From positions 1-6,600 of the forward strand of contig JAEUHU010000045.1 in assembly GCA_016793305.1 (NCBI GenBank): a stretch of DNA of 6,600 nt, given 5' to 3'. A program made the position numbers and the translations under genes. This stretch comes from Planctomycetota bacterium. Its GTDB lineage: Bacteria > Planctomycetota > UBA1135 > UBA2386. This document shows, piece by piece, positions 1 to 4,989 of the stretch; positions within the stretch are counted from its first letter, which is position 1, and each line of letters opens with the position of its first letter. The notes beneath the pieces were generated by a model. That model saw only the letters and a program-made list of their open reading frames with translations. It had not been told where the DNA came from and did no database searches.

Positions 1-1
1 G

Positions 2-655
2 CGCGAGTACTTCCTGGTCGGCGGCTTCCACCGGCTGAACGCGATCAAGCGGATCCGCGCCGAGCATCCGGGCTACTACGACCGGGTCGACGTGCGCGTC
101 GTGACCGGCGAGCTCGAGGAGATCCGCGCGCTGAACCTGAAGCTCAACGCCGACCGGCTCGACGCGAAGATCAGCGACTACTTCGACACGATCCTCTACC
201 TCAACAACGCGAACTGGTCGGCTGTGCGCATCGGCGCGTTCCTCGACAAGAGCGAGTCCTGGGTCGAGGACATCCTGCGCTACGTGCCGGGCATGGACCC
301 GCGCGTGCGCGCGCTGCTGCACGCCGGCAAGCTGTCGTGGGGCAAGGCGAAGGGCATCTGCCGTCGCGTGCTGGCGGCACCGCCCGGCGAGGAGCGGCGT
401 GTGGCCGACGCGGCGCTGCGCGAACTGGAGGAGGCCGGCGCCGAGAAGGCGGAGAAGCCGTTCGTGCTGACGCCGAAGGTGGCGCAGAAGAAGTTCGCGA
501 AGCAGGTCGAGAAGGATCCGGAGCGGGTGTACTCGGTGCGCGCGCAGGATCTGTACGCGCTGCTCGCGGTGCTGTCGGGCAAGGGGGCGGCGAGCGAAGA
601 AGGGAAGCGGCACCTGGCGCGGGTTCGCGAGGTGTTCCCGGCGCTGGTCGAGTGA
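2..655 (+). CDS. ParB/KorB-like DNA-binding protein, N-terminus outside window
   Basis: The frame is open from the first bases of the window, so the 5' end is missing and 217 residues are visible. Residues 4-15 (FLVGGFHRLNAI) match the end of a ParB/sulfiredoxin-fold nuclease-like domain, which usually carries a GxHR-type motif. Residues 72-95 (around WSAVRIGAFLDKSESWVEDIL) look like the helix-turn-helix of ParB/KorB proteins. Next comes a stretch resembling the post-HTH part of these proteins (VRALLHAGKLSWGKAKGI, about 102-119), then a charged Ala/Glu/Lys-rich linker and a short helical C-terminus. ParB-family proteins bind DNA in chromosome or plasmid partition or as regulators; many stand-alone members have other roles. 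No ParA is visible, so a partition function is not shown. The HAD gene begins 9 bp after the stop, which suggests one transcript. An internal GTG at 92 would discard the ParB motif and is not a likely start. Confidence 0.82.
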   Translation, partial: REYFLVGGFHRLNAIKRIRAEHPGYYDRVDVRVVTGELEEIRALNLKLNADRLDAKISDYFDTILYLNNANWSAVRIGAFLDKSESWVEDILRYVPGMDPRVRALLHAGKLSWGKAKGICRRVLAAPPGEERRVADAALRELEEAGAEKAEKPFVLTPKVAQKKFAKQVEKDPERVYSVRAQDLYALLAVLSGKGAASEEGKRHLARVREVFPALVE

Positions 656-664
656 GGGTGGCGC

Positions 665-1045
665 ATGCAGCCCAGCGATCTGGTCGTCTACGTCGACGTC
701 GACGACACGCTCGTGCGGCAGACCGGCAGCAAGCGGATCCCGATGGTCGCCGTCGTCGAGCACGTTCGCCAGCTGCACGCAGCGGGCGTGACGCTCTACT
801 GCTGGAGTGCCGGAGGTGCCGACTACTCGCGTCGCACGGCGCGTGAGTTGGGGATCGAGTCGCTGTTCGCCGGGTTCCTGCCCAAGCCGAACGTGCTGGT
901 GGACGACCAGCCGCCGAGCGAGTGGCCCAACTGCATCGTCGCGGTGCCGTCGGGGCTGGCGAGTGCGACCGTGCGTGGTCACATCGAGGCGCTCGCTCGG
1001 CGAGAACGTGGCGGCACGAACCAACCCGGCCGCACGCCCCTATAG
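665..1045 (+). CDS. Minimal HAD-superfamily phosphatase
   Basis: This is a 126-residue protein with all four haloacid dehalogenase motifs. Motif I is D11-V-D13-D14-T15, with D11 the expected nucleophile and D13 the acid/base. Motif II is S48 in LYCWSAGG, motif III is K74 in LPKPN, and motif IV is D80-D81 in VLVDDQP. The gap between motifs I and II is short, so it has no cap domain and could act on large or macromolecular phosphorylated substrates, but the substrate cannot be read from sequence. The last 15 or so residues are Arg/Gly/Pro-rich and probably disordered. The ATG lies 9 bp after the ParB-like gene, with a weak GAGGG just upstream, so the two are probably co-transcribed. Similar stand-alone HAD proteins occur in phages and mobile DNA as well as chromosomes (family knowledge). 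The TAG stop is followed in the same frame by a hydrophobic open stretch, noted separately. Confidence 0.8.
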   Translation: MQPSDLVVYVDVDDTLVRQTGSKRIPMVAVVEHVRQLHAAGVTLYCWSAGGADYSRRTARELGIESLFAGFLPKPNVLVDDQPPSEWPNCIVAVPSGLASATVRGHIEALARRERGGTNQPGRTPL

Positions 1046-1153
1046 ACCGAGGTCGCTTGGCTCCTCGCGGTTCTATTCGTGGCAATTGTGGGGGCTGCCG
1101 TCGGAGCGGTCTACGTCGTGTGGGTGGTGCTGGAGGCGGGTGCTGGTTGCTGA
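1046..1153 (+). other. Open frame encoding a single transmembrane segment; start unclear
   Basis: Immediately after the HAD stop, the same frame stays open for 35 codons. It reads as one very hydrophobic segment (VAWLLAVLFVAIVGAAVGA, then VYVVWVVLEAGAGC) and ends with TGA at 1151-1153, which overlaps the ATG of the next lipoprotein gene as TGATG. The hydrophobicity and coupled overlap look like a real gene end. However, there is no ATG in the frame; the only usable starts are GTG at 1079 or 1088, inside the hydrophobic part and without a ribosome binding site. It may be a tiny membrane peptide, the remnant of a longer gene, a C-terminal extension of the HAD protein after stop readthrough, or chance. 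Confidence 0.22.
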
Positions 1154-1560
1154 TGGTCCGCTTCTTCGGCAGCTTACGTTCGCCGGGAGTCGCGAGGACC
1201 GCGATCGTCTTGCTGGCGTGCTTGGTCGGTGGGTGCGTCAGCTCTCCGAAGCAGCCGCCATGCGTCACGGATCCCGGCGCACTCGCTGCGTACGAAGGCC
1301 AGCTCGTGACGTTGCGTGGTCCCCTGCGCATCCAGAAGTTCACCACCCTGTTGGGCGTCAGCGTCCACTCCGAGCCGCAGCGGATGGCGGGCGCGTTGGT
1401 CGAGGCCACCGGCATCCTCAGGCTCTGGGACGTTCCAGCCCCACGCATCCGTCCCTTCGATGTCGAAGGCGTGAGTCGCACCGGTCGGTTCTTCTCGCTG
1501 CAGAATCCAGAGAACCCAAGCCACCTCGCCAGGGTCGTCCCGGTCGATCCCGATCGTTGA
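1153..1560 (+). CDS. Small lipoprotein of unknown function
   Basis: A 135-residue product starts at ATG 1153. It has a basic n-region, a hydrophobic core (TAIVLLACLVGG) and a lipobox VGGC with Cys28 as the expected lipidated residue, so it is predicted to be anchored in the membrane facing the periplasm. The mature part is about 107 residues. Its first half has short alternating beta-like strands (YEGQLVTLRGPL, then GALVEATGILRL about 40 residues later), which recalls a small OB-like barrel; that is a guess from pattern only. I do not recognise the family. The frame is open upstream to 922, but that extension would bury the signal peptide and looks non-coding, so 1153 is preferred. It overlaps the preceding hydrophobic frame by one base. 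A GGAGG at 1132-1136 is too far from the ATG to be a convincing ribosome binding site. Confidence 0.7.
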   Translation: MVRFFGSLRSPGVARTAIVLLACLVGGCVSSPKQPPCVTDPGALAAYEGQLVTLRGPLRIQKFTTLLGVSVHSEPQRMAGALVEATGILRLWDVPAPRIRPFDVEGVSRTGRFFSLQNPENPSHLARVVPVDPDR

Positions 1561-1677
1561 AGGGAGCCGGGGTCGGATCGGAGCCCTGTCCTGGTCCGGA
1601 ATCGGCAGCAACCGCGCCTTCCCAGGCGACTATTCCTGGCCCAGCGCACGGCGAATGCCCGCTTCGCTGCTCCGACG

Positions 1678-2124
1678 ATGAAGCTGACGACCTTCGCCTC
1701 GAGCCTGCTGCTCGCCGCGTGCACGACTGCGCCCGTGTCGTCCGAGGAGGACGTTCTTGGCGTCTACTCGTGCCAGGTCGGGCCGGATCGCCGGGACCGC
1801 CTCGAACTGCAGCAGGGCGGCGCGTTGACCTGGACGTGCTGGTCCAACTTCGTGGAGACGCGCGGAACCGGTGCCTGGACCACCAGCGCGGATGCGATCA
1901 CGTTCGAGATCGTGAGGCCGGACGCGTGGGCGCCTTCGCCGTTCGCGGCCTCCATGGCGCTGCGCCGGCGGGGCAGCCATGTCTACCTGGTGCCGTTCGA
2001 CAGCGTGCGCTACTTCGATCTGTACGGCCCCGCGCTCGGCCTGTGCTTCGCGCGCGACGACGACCACGACATCCGCTACTTCCGCGCACCGGCAACGGAT
2101 GGTGCCACCGGGTCGTCCCGATGA
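1678..2124 (+). CDS. Small lipoprotein of unknown function
   Basis: A 148-residue product with a short signal peptide (MKLTTFASSLLLAAC) and lipobox LAAC, Cys15 being the predicted lipidated residue. The mature part opens with a Thr/Ser/Glu linker, then GVYSCQVG and a run of alternating strands (RLELQQGGALTWTCW, TGAWTTSADAITFEIV). This resembles small beta-barrel lipoproteins in which a G-x-Y strand is followed by a 'how much is present' type sheet; no family is claimed. Four cysteines follow or include the lipobox (15, plus one in YSCQ, one in WTCW and one in GLCF), so disulfides are possible. It has no clear Shine-Dalgarno sequence. The 117 bp before it hold no gene I can support. It is followed 22 bp later by the ADP-ribosylglycohydrolase start. 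Confidence 0.68.
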   Translation: MKLTTFASSLLLAACTTAPVSSEEDVLGVYSCQVGPDRRDRLELQQGGALTWTCWSNFVETRGTGAWTTSADAITFEIVRPDAWAPSPFAASMALRRRGSHVYLVPFDSVRYFDLYGPALGLCFARDDDHDIRYFRAPATDGATGSSR

Positions 2125-2146
2125 CAGGAGCCTCGAGAACCCCCCC

Positions 2147-3064
2147 ATGCCCGACCTCGACCGCACCGTCGGCTGTCTGCTCGGCCTTGCACTCGGTGAC
2201 GCCTACGGTGCTCCCCACGAAGGCGGGATCGCCGAACGTCTACTCTGGCGCCTGATCGGCAGGACCCGGAGCGGCCATCGCCGCTGGACCGACGACACCG
2301 CGATGGCGTTGGCGGTCGCCGAGTCGCTGGTGGCGCACGGGCGGGTCGAACAGGACGACCTCGCACGCCGGTTCGCTGCCGACTACGCGTGGAGCCGCGG
2401 CTACGGGGCCGGCACCGCGCGGCTGCTGAAGGCGATCCGGAACGGCGCCGACTGGCGCGCGGCGAATCGGCGCGTCTATCCGGAGGGCTCGTTCGGCAAC
2501 GGTGCCGCGATGCGCACTCCGGTGCTGGCGCTCGCCTTCCGCGGCGAAGCGCTGGCGGCGGCGAGTCGCGACGTCGCAATCGTCACCCATGCCCATCCGC
2601 TCGCCATCGCCGGGGCGGGCGTGATCGCGATGGCCACCGAACTCGCGTTGGCCGGGCAAGGTGGCGCCGCGGCGATGCGCCAGATCGCTGCGCTGGTCAC
2701 CGAGCCGGCCTACGCGGCGAAGCTGGAGACGGCGGCGAAGTGGCTCGAGCGGGCAACCCGCGGCGGCGTTGTTGCGACAGCGCCGGCGGAGGTGCGGCGC
2801 GAACTCGGGGCCGGCATCGCGGCCGAGGCTTCGTGCGTCACTGCGGCGTTCCTCGCGTTCCTGCACGACGAGCGTCCGTTCGGCGAGCTGCTGCAGTTCG
2901 TGAGCCGCGTCGGTGGCGACGCCGACACCGTGGGCGCCATGGCGGGGGGGATCTGGGGCGCGCGACACGGAGCCTCAGCCTTGCCGCAGGGCCTGCGCGA
3001 GCGACTCGAAGCGGAGCAGCGCCTTGTCGAGACGGCCACGGCGCTCCATGCTCGCTTCGCGTAG
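2147..3064 (+). CDS. ADP-ribosylglycohydrolase family protein
   Basis: A complete 305-residue member of the ADP-ribosyl-GH (DraG/ARH) family, which uses two Mg ions to remove ADP-ribose from modified proteins or other targets. The order of motifs is typical: GLALGDAYGAPHE at 13-25, WTDDTAMAL at 47-55 (T48, D49, D50, T51), GNGAAMR at 117-123, THAHP at 147-151, and the C-terminal metal-binding GGDADTVGAMAG at 256-267 with D258 and D260. No key residue is missing, so it should be active. The ATG at 2147 puts GLALGD near the N-terminus, as usual in the family; the frame is open upstream to 1979 but that part overlaps the lipoprotein gene and is not coding-like. A GGAG at 2127-2130 is 16 bp from the ATG, so initiation may rely on coupling. 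No ADP-ribosyltransferase is visible nearby, so the substrate is unknown. Its 3' end is duplicated at 4243-4338. Confidence 0.93.
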   Translation: MPDLDRTVGCLLGLALGDAYGAPHEGGIAERLLWRLIGRTRSGHRRWTDDTAMALAVAESLVAHGRVEQDDLARRFAADYAWSRGYGAGTARLLKAIRNGADWRAANRRVYPEGSFGNGAAMRTPVLALAFRGEALAAASRDVAIVTHAHPLAIAGAGVIAMATELALAGQGGAAAMRQIAALVTEPAYAAKLETAAKWLERATRGGVVATAPAEVRRELGAGIAAEASCVTAAFLAFLHDERPFGELLQFVSRVGGDADTVGAMAGGIWGARHGASALPQGLRERLEAEQRLVETATALHARFA

Positions 3065-3084
3065 TCGCATGGGGACGACCCTCG

Positions 3085-3110
3085 GGGCCGAACCCGTGCC
3101 GCACCGGCCC
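3085..3110 (+). terminator. GC-rich hairpin after the ADP-ribosylglycohydrolase gene
   Basis: GGGCCG and CGGCCC form a perfect 6-bp stem around a 14-base loop that itself holds a small GTGC/GCAC dyad. It starts 21 bp after the stop codon. There is no T-run, so intrinsic termination is doubtful. The stem is conserved in the right repeat at 4359-4384. Confidence 0.25.
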
Positions 3111-3112
3111 GT

Positions 3113-3217
3113 GGGCTCGTCGTGAGCCGCGCCCGCGTGCCGTGCTCCGAACGAACGCCTCCCCTACAAGATCGCCTGCCCCCGGATGGTGGTCGCCGCG
3201 GCGCTCTTGGCCGTCGC
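3113..3217 (+). pseudogene. 5' remnant of a membrane-protein gene like that at 4387
   Basis: This stretch is the left-hand counterpart of the beginning of the membrane-protein gene at 4387-4947. Conceptual translation after the indel gives LPYKIACPR followed by a hydrophobic run (MVVAAALLAVA), matching LPNKIAGP and the first TM helix of the intact gene. The GTG start of the right copy is GGG here, an 8-bp deletion breaks the upstream frame, and similarity stops within the first TM helix, so it cannot encode the full protein. The rest was probably lost when the dinD segment became joined here. Confidence 0.6.
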
Positions 3218-3238
3218 GGCAGGGCCCTGCGTCGTGAA

Positions 3239-3268
3239 GACCATTTTCGTGGCGCCAGGAAGATGGTC
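3239..3268. promoter_or_regulatory. 30-bp near-palindrome upstream of dinD
   Basis: The left half GACCATTTTCGTGGC and the reverse complement of the right half, GACCATCTTCCTGGC, agree at 13 of 15 positions; the centre TGGCGCCA is perfectly symmetric. It lies 72-101 bp before the dinD ATG and just beyond the end of the left direct repeat. Such a dyad could be an operator for a dimeric regulator, possibly for dinD. Both 13-bp outer arms recur exactly inside dinD at 3526-3555. Because those bases also read DHFRGARKMV in one frame, a copied piece of dinD is an equally good explanation. No T-run follows it, so it is not a typical terminator. Confidence 0.5.
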
Positions 3269-3328
3269 GGGAGAACAGCCTGACTCGACAACGCCCCCGG
3301 TCCCACACTTTGTAGGTATCCACAACCC

Positions 3329-3332
3329 GGAG
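3329..3332 (+). promoter_or_regulatory. Ribosome binding site of dinD
   Basis: GGAG lies 7 bp before the ATG at 3340, an ideal spacing. Most neighbouring genes lack such a site, so it fixes the dinD start and sets this gene apart from its surroundings. Confidence 0.75.
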
Positions 3333-3339
3333 ACCTTTC

Positions 3340-4203
3340 ATGAAGAAGGACAACATCGCCGCCTTGCTCGCCCAGTTCGAAGCCTTGGTTCGCACCGAAC
3401 AGGGCGTCGAGTTCTGGTTCGCTCGCGACCTCCAGCCGCTGCTCGGCTACGACCGGTGGGAGAACTTTGCGAAGCTGGTCGATCGCGCCAAGGCGTCTTG
3501 CGTCGGGGCTGGCCAGACCGTGACTGACCATTTTCGTGAGGTCAGGAAGATGGTCCCCCTCGGCTCTGGTGCCGCGCGCGCGGTCGAGGATGCCGCCCTC
3601 ACTCGCTATGCGTGCTACCTGTTGGCGCAGAACGGGGACCCGCGCAAGGAGGCCATCGCGTTCGCCCAGAGCTACTTCGCGGTGCAGACCCGGAGGATCG
3701 AGCTGATCGAGACCCGCCTTCTCGAGGCCGATCGAGTCAGGGCCCGGGCCCGCTTGGTCGAGAGCGAGAAGGAGCTGTCGGCGGTGATCTTCGAACGGGT
3801 TGGTGACGAGCAGAGTTTCGCCCGTATCCGCAGCAGGGGTGACACTGCACTGTTCGGTGGCCTGACCACGCAGCAGATGAAGGACCGGCTGGAGGTGCCC
3901 GATGGTCGTCCGCTCGCGGACTTTCTGCCAACGGTCACGATCAAGGCGAAGGACTTCGCCAACGAGATGACCGTGCACAACACCAAGGAGCGCGATCTCA
4001 CGACCGAGCGCGCGATCACCGTCGAGCACGTCGACAACAACAAGCAGGTGCGCGAGGCGATGCGCGTGCGGGGCATCGTGCCGGAGCAGTTGCCGGCCGC
4101 TGCGGATCTGAAGAAGGTGCAGCGCCGGATCGAGGGCGAGGCGAAGAAGCTGCCGAAGGCGAAGGCGCCGCCTGTCGAGCCCGACGAGGACTCGCTGCCA
4201 TGA
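3340..4203 (+). CDS. dinD: DNA-damage-inducible protein D (DinD) family
   Basis: A complete 287-residue protein, close to the length of E. coli DinD (about 274). Residues 25-50 (FWFARDLQPLLGYDRWENF) form the BRO-N-like part. DHFREVRKMV follows at 63-72, then the family signature ALTRYACYLLAQNGDPRKEAIAFAQSYFAVQTR at about 86-118. The C-terminal half carries KAKDFANEMTVHN and EHVDNNKQVREAMRVRGIVPEQLP, both typical. The tail is Lys/Pro/Glu-rich and variable. E. coli DinD is SOS-induced and can inhibit RecA-mediated strand exchange; whether this one does so is inference. I see no LexA box of the CTG-N10-CAG or GAAC-N4-GTTC type upstream, so damage induction is not shown; the near-palindrome at 3239 is the only operator candidate. 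The gene sits alone between direct repeats, with its own ribosome binding site and AT-richer leader, which suggests acquisition as a unit. Confidence 0.93.
   Translation: MKKDNIAALLAQFEALVRTEQGVEFWFARDLQPLLGYDRWENFAKLVDRAKASCVGAGQTVTDHFREVRKMVPLGSGAARAVEDAALTRYACYLLAQNGDPRKEAIAFAQSYFAVQTRRIELIETRLLEADRVRARARLVESEKELSAVIFERVGDEQSFARIRSRGDTALFGGLTTQQMKDRLEVPDGRPLADFLPTVTIKAKDFANEMTVHNTKERDLTTERAITVEHVDNNKQVREAMRVRGIVPEQLPAAADLKKVQRRIEGEAKKLPKAKAPPVEPDEDSLP
3526..3555. repeat. Internal copy of the upstream near-palindrome, within dinD
   Basis: This segment matches 3239-3268 at 27 of 30 bases: the outer arms GACCATTTTCGTG and CAGGAAGATGGTC are identical and only the four central bases differ (AGGT here, GCGC upstream). 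In frame it encodes D63 to V72 of DinD (DHFREVRKMV), a conserved family segment. It is itself an imperfect inverted repeat (12 of 15). Confidence 0.85.
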
Positions 4204-4242
4204 GTCATGGGACGGAGGCACCCGACCCAGTGCGAAGGATCC

Positions 4243-4338
4243 GGTGCTGCCGCCTTGCCACAGGAGCTGCGCGAACGCCTCGAAGCGGAGCAGCGCCTTG
4301 TCGAGACGGCCGCGGCGCTCCATGCTCGCTTCGCGTAG
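4243..4338 (+). pseudogene. C-terminal fragment of an ADP-ribosylglycohydrolase gene
   Basis: In the repeat frame it encodes GAAALPQELRERLEAE and continues to the same ...HARFA end and TAG stop as the intact gene at 2147-3064. It is only 31 codons long, has no start and no catalytic motif. Differences from the intact copy are clustered in the first 36 bases and several are silent (CGA/CGC, GAG/GAA). This suggests it came from a diverged homologue or allele rather than a very recent copy. Confidence 0.8.
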
Positions 4339-4358
4339 TCGCATGGGGACGACCCTCG

Positions 4359-4384
4359 GGGCCGAACCCGTGCCACACCGGCCC
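4359..4384 (+). other. GC-rich hairpin, right-repeat copy
   Basis: The same GGGCCG/CGGCCC stem with a 14-base loop as at 3085-3110; one loop base differs (CCG to CCA), and the stem is unchanged. It lies just before the membrane-protein gene. No T-run follows. Confidence 0.22.
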
Positions 4385-4386
4385 GC

Positions 4387-4947
4387 GTGCTCGTCGTGAG
4401 CTGGGCCCGCGTGCCCTGCTCCGAACGAACCCATCCTTTGCTCCCCAACAAGATCGCCGGCCCCCTGATCCTGATCGTCACGGCGCTCTGGGGCGTCGCC
4501 CTCTGGGCGAACTGGCGCGGCTGGCTCGGTGCCTGGGACATGGCACTGGTCGCGGCGGCGTTGGCGTTCGGCCTGTGGATGGCGTTCCGCAGGTGGCGTC
4601 GCGACGAGGATCCGGCCGATGCGCTGCTGCCGTGGCGCGCCTACCGCGTGGTGACGCGCTACGAAGTGCAGGCTGGAGCGGACGGGCTCGCCCTGACCAT
4701 CGATCTCGCGCGCGGTGCGGAGGTCGGCGCCGAGACCGTGCGGCTGTGCTTCCGCGACGTGGCGCGGCTGCGCGAGGCGGTGCATGGTGCGAACGACCTC
4801 GTCACCGACGGCCTGCGATGCGTCGACCGGGGGGCCGGTCGGGGCGGGCTGCGCTACGAAGTGCACGACCGCTGGCGGCAGTGCCTCACGTTTCGCTGCC
4901 GTTCGTTCGACGTGGTGGCGCCCGAACCAGTCGCGCTTCTACGTTGA
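4387..4947 (+). CDS. Two-TM membrane protein of unknown function
   Basis: From GTG 4387 the product has 186 residues. An alternative TTG at 4438 gives 169 and begins MLPNKIAGPLILIVTALWG, which puts the first helix near the N-terminus; no start has a clear Shine-Dalgarno sequence. The left repeat has GGG at the GTG position and an 8-bp gap just downstream, which weakens 4387 as the true start. In the TTG numbering there are TM helices at about 8-25 and 35-51, followed by RRWRRDED, which predicts a cytoplasmic C-terminal domain of about 110 residues. That domain has alternating strands (ALTIDL, VRLCFRDV, LRYEVHDRW, LTFRCRSFDVV) and I do not recognise it. The stop is 42 bp before the S24/S26-like gene, so they may be co-transcribed. 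A truncated relative is present at 3113-3217. Confidence 0.65.
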   Translation: MLVVSWARVPCSERTHPLLPNKIAGPLILIVTALWGVALWANWRGWLGAWDMALVAAALAFGLWMAFRRWRRDEDPADALLPWRAYRVVTRYEVQAGADGLALTIDLARGAEVGAETVRLCFRDVARLREAVHGANDLVTDGLRCVDRGAGRGGLRYEVHDRWRQCLTFRCRSFDVVAPEPVALLR

Positions 4948-4975
4948 GATGGAGGCGGAGTGCGTGCCGAACCCC

Positions 4976-4982
4976 GAGGTGA
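4976..4982 (+). promoter_or_regulatory. Ribosome binding site deciding the start at 4990
   Basis: GAGGTGA is followed by 7 bp and the ATG at 4990. It favours this ATG over the GTG at 4960, which is preceded by GGAGG at only 4 bp. Confidence 0.65.
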
Positions 4983-4989
4983 CGATCCG

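Larger units (their letters stand above)
2969..3217 (+). repeat. Left copy of imperfect direct repeat flanking dinD
   Basis: This segment aligns with 4243-4499. It contains the last 31 codons and stop of the ADP-ribosylglycohydrolase, the intergenic DNA, and the 5' part of a sequence matching the membrane-protein gene at 4387. The core 3005-3100 matches 4279-4374 with one mismatch in 96 bases. The offset is 1274 bp as far as about 3160; after that an 8-bp gap (shorter on this side) shifts it to 1282, and similarity then falls to about three quarters and is lost near 3217. Confidence 0.93.
4243..4499 (+). repeat. Right copy of imperfect direct repeat flanking dinD
   Basis: Counterpart of 2969-3217. 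It begins 40 bp after the dinD stop and runs into the first TM helix of the membrane-protein gene. The best-conserved part is 4279-4374. Recombination with the left copy would excise 1274 bp and restore an uninterrupted hydrolase/membrane-protein arrangement. Confidence 0.93.

Noticed and set aside
1561..1677. 117-bp gap between the two lipoprotein genes
   Set aside because: I looked for small genes, hairpins with T-runs and dyads and found nothing I can support.
201..1724. 507-codon minus-strand open frame
   Set aside because: It covers the ParB-like, HAD and lipoprotein genes in antisense and has a low-complexity Arg/Ser/Pro composition without motifs.
807..2255. 482-codon plus-strand open frame
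   Set aside because: It crosses the ends and starts of four better-supported genes in another frame and encodes an Arg/Ser-rich product without domains.
3069..3125. 18-codon frame conserved in both repeats (also 4343-4399)
   Set aside because: It has no ribosome binding site, and the two copies differ by two replacement changes and one silent change, so conservation is explained by the repeat itself.
3270..3320. Possible promoter (TCGACA ... CTTTGT) and SOS box before dinD
   Set aside because: The -10 match is poor at the right spacing, and no LexA-type dyad of a known class can be found, so neither is annotated.
3186..3527. ATG-initiated frame with hydrophobic start running into dinD
   Set aside because: Only the first residues resemble the TM helix of the 4387 protein; the rest is out-of-frame dinD sequence. 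It is treated as part of the truncated remnant.
2710..4866. Very long minus-strand open frame (718 codons)
   Set aside because: It lies opposite four stretches with clear plus-strand family motifs, and its product is Arg/Pro/Ala/Gly-rich with no recognisable domain, as expected for antisense frames in GC-rich DNA.
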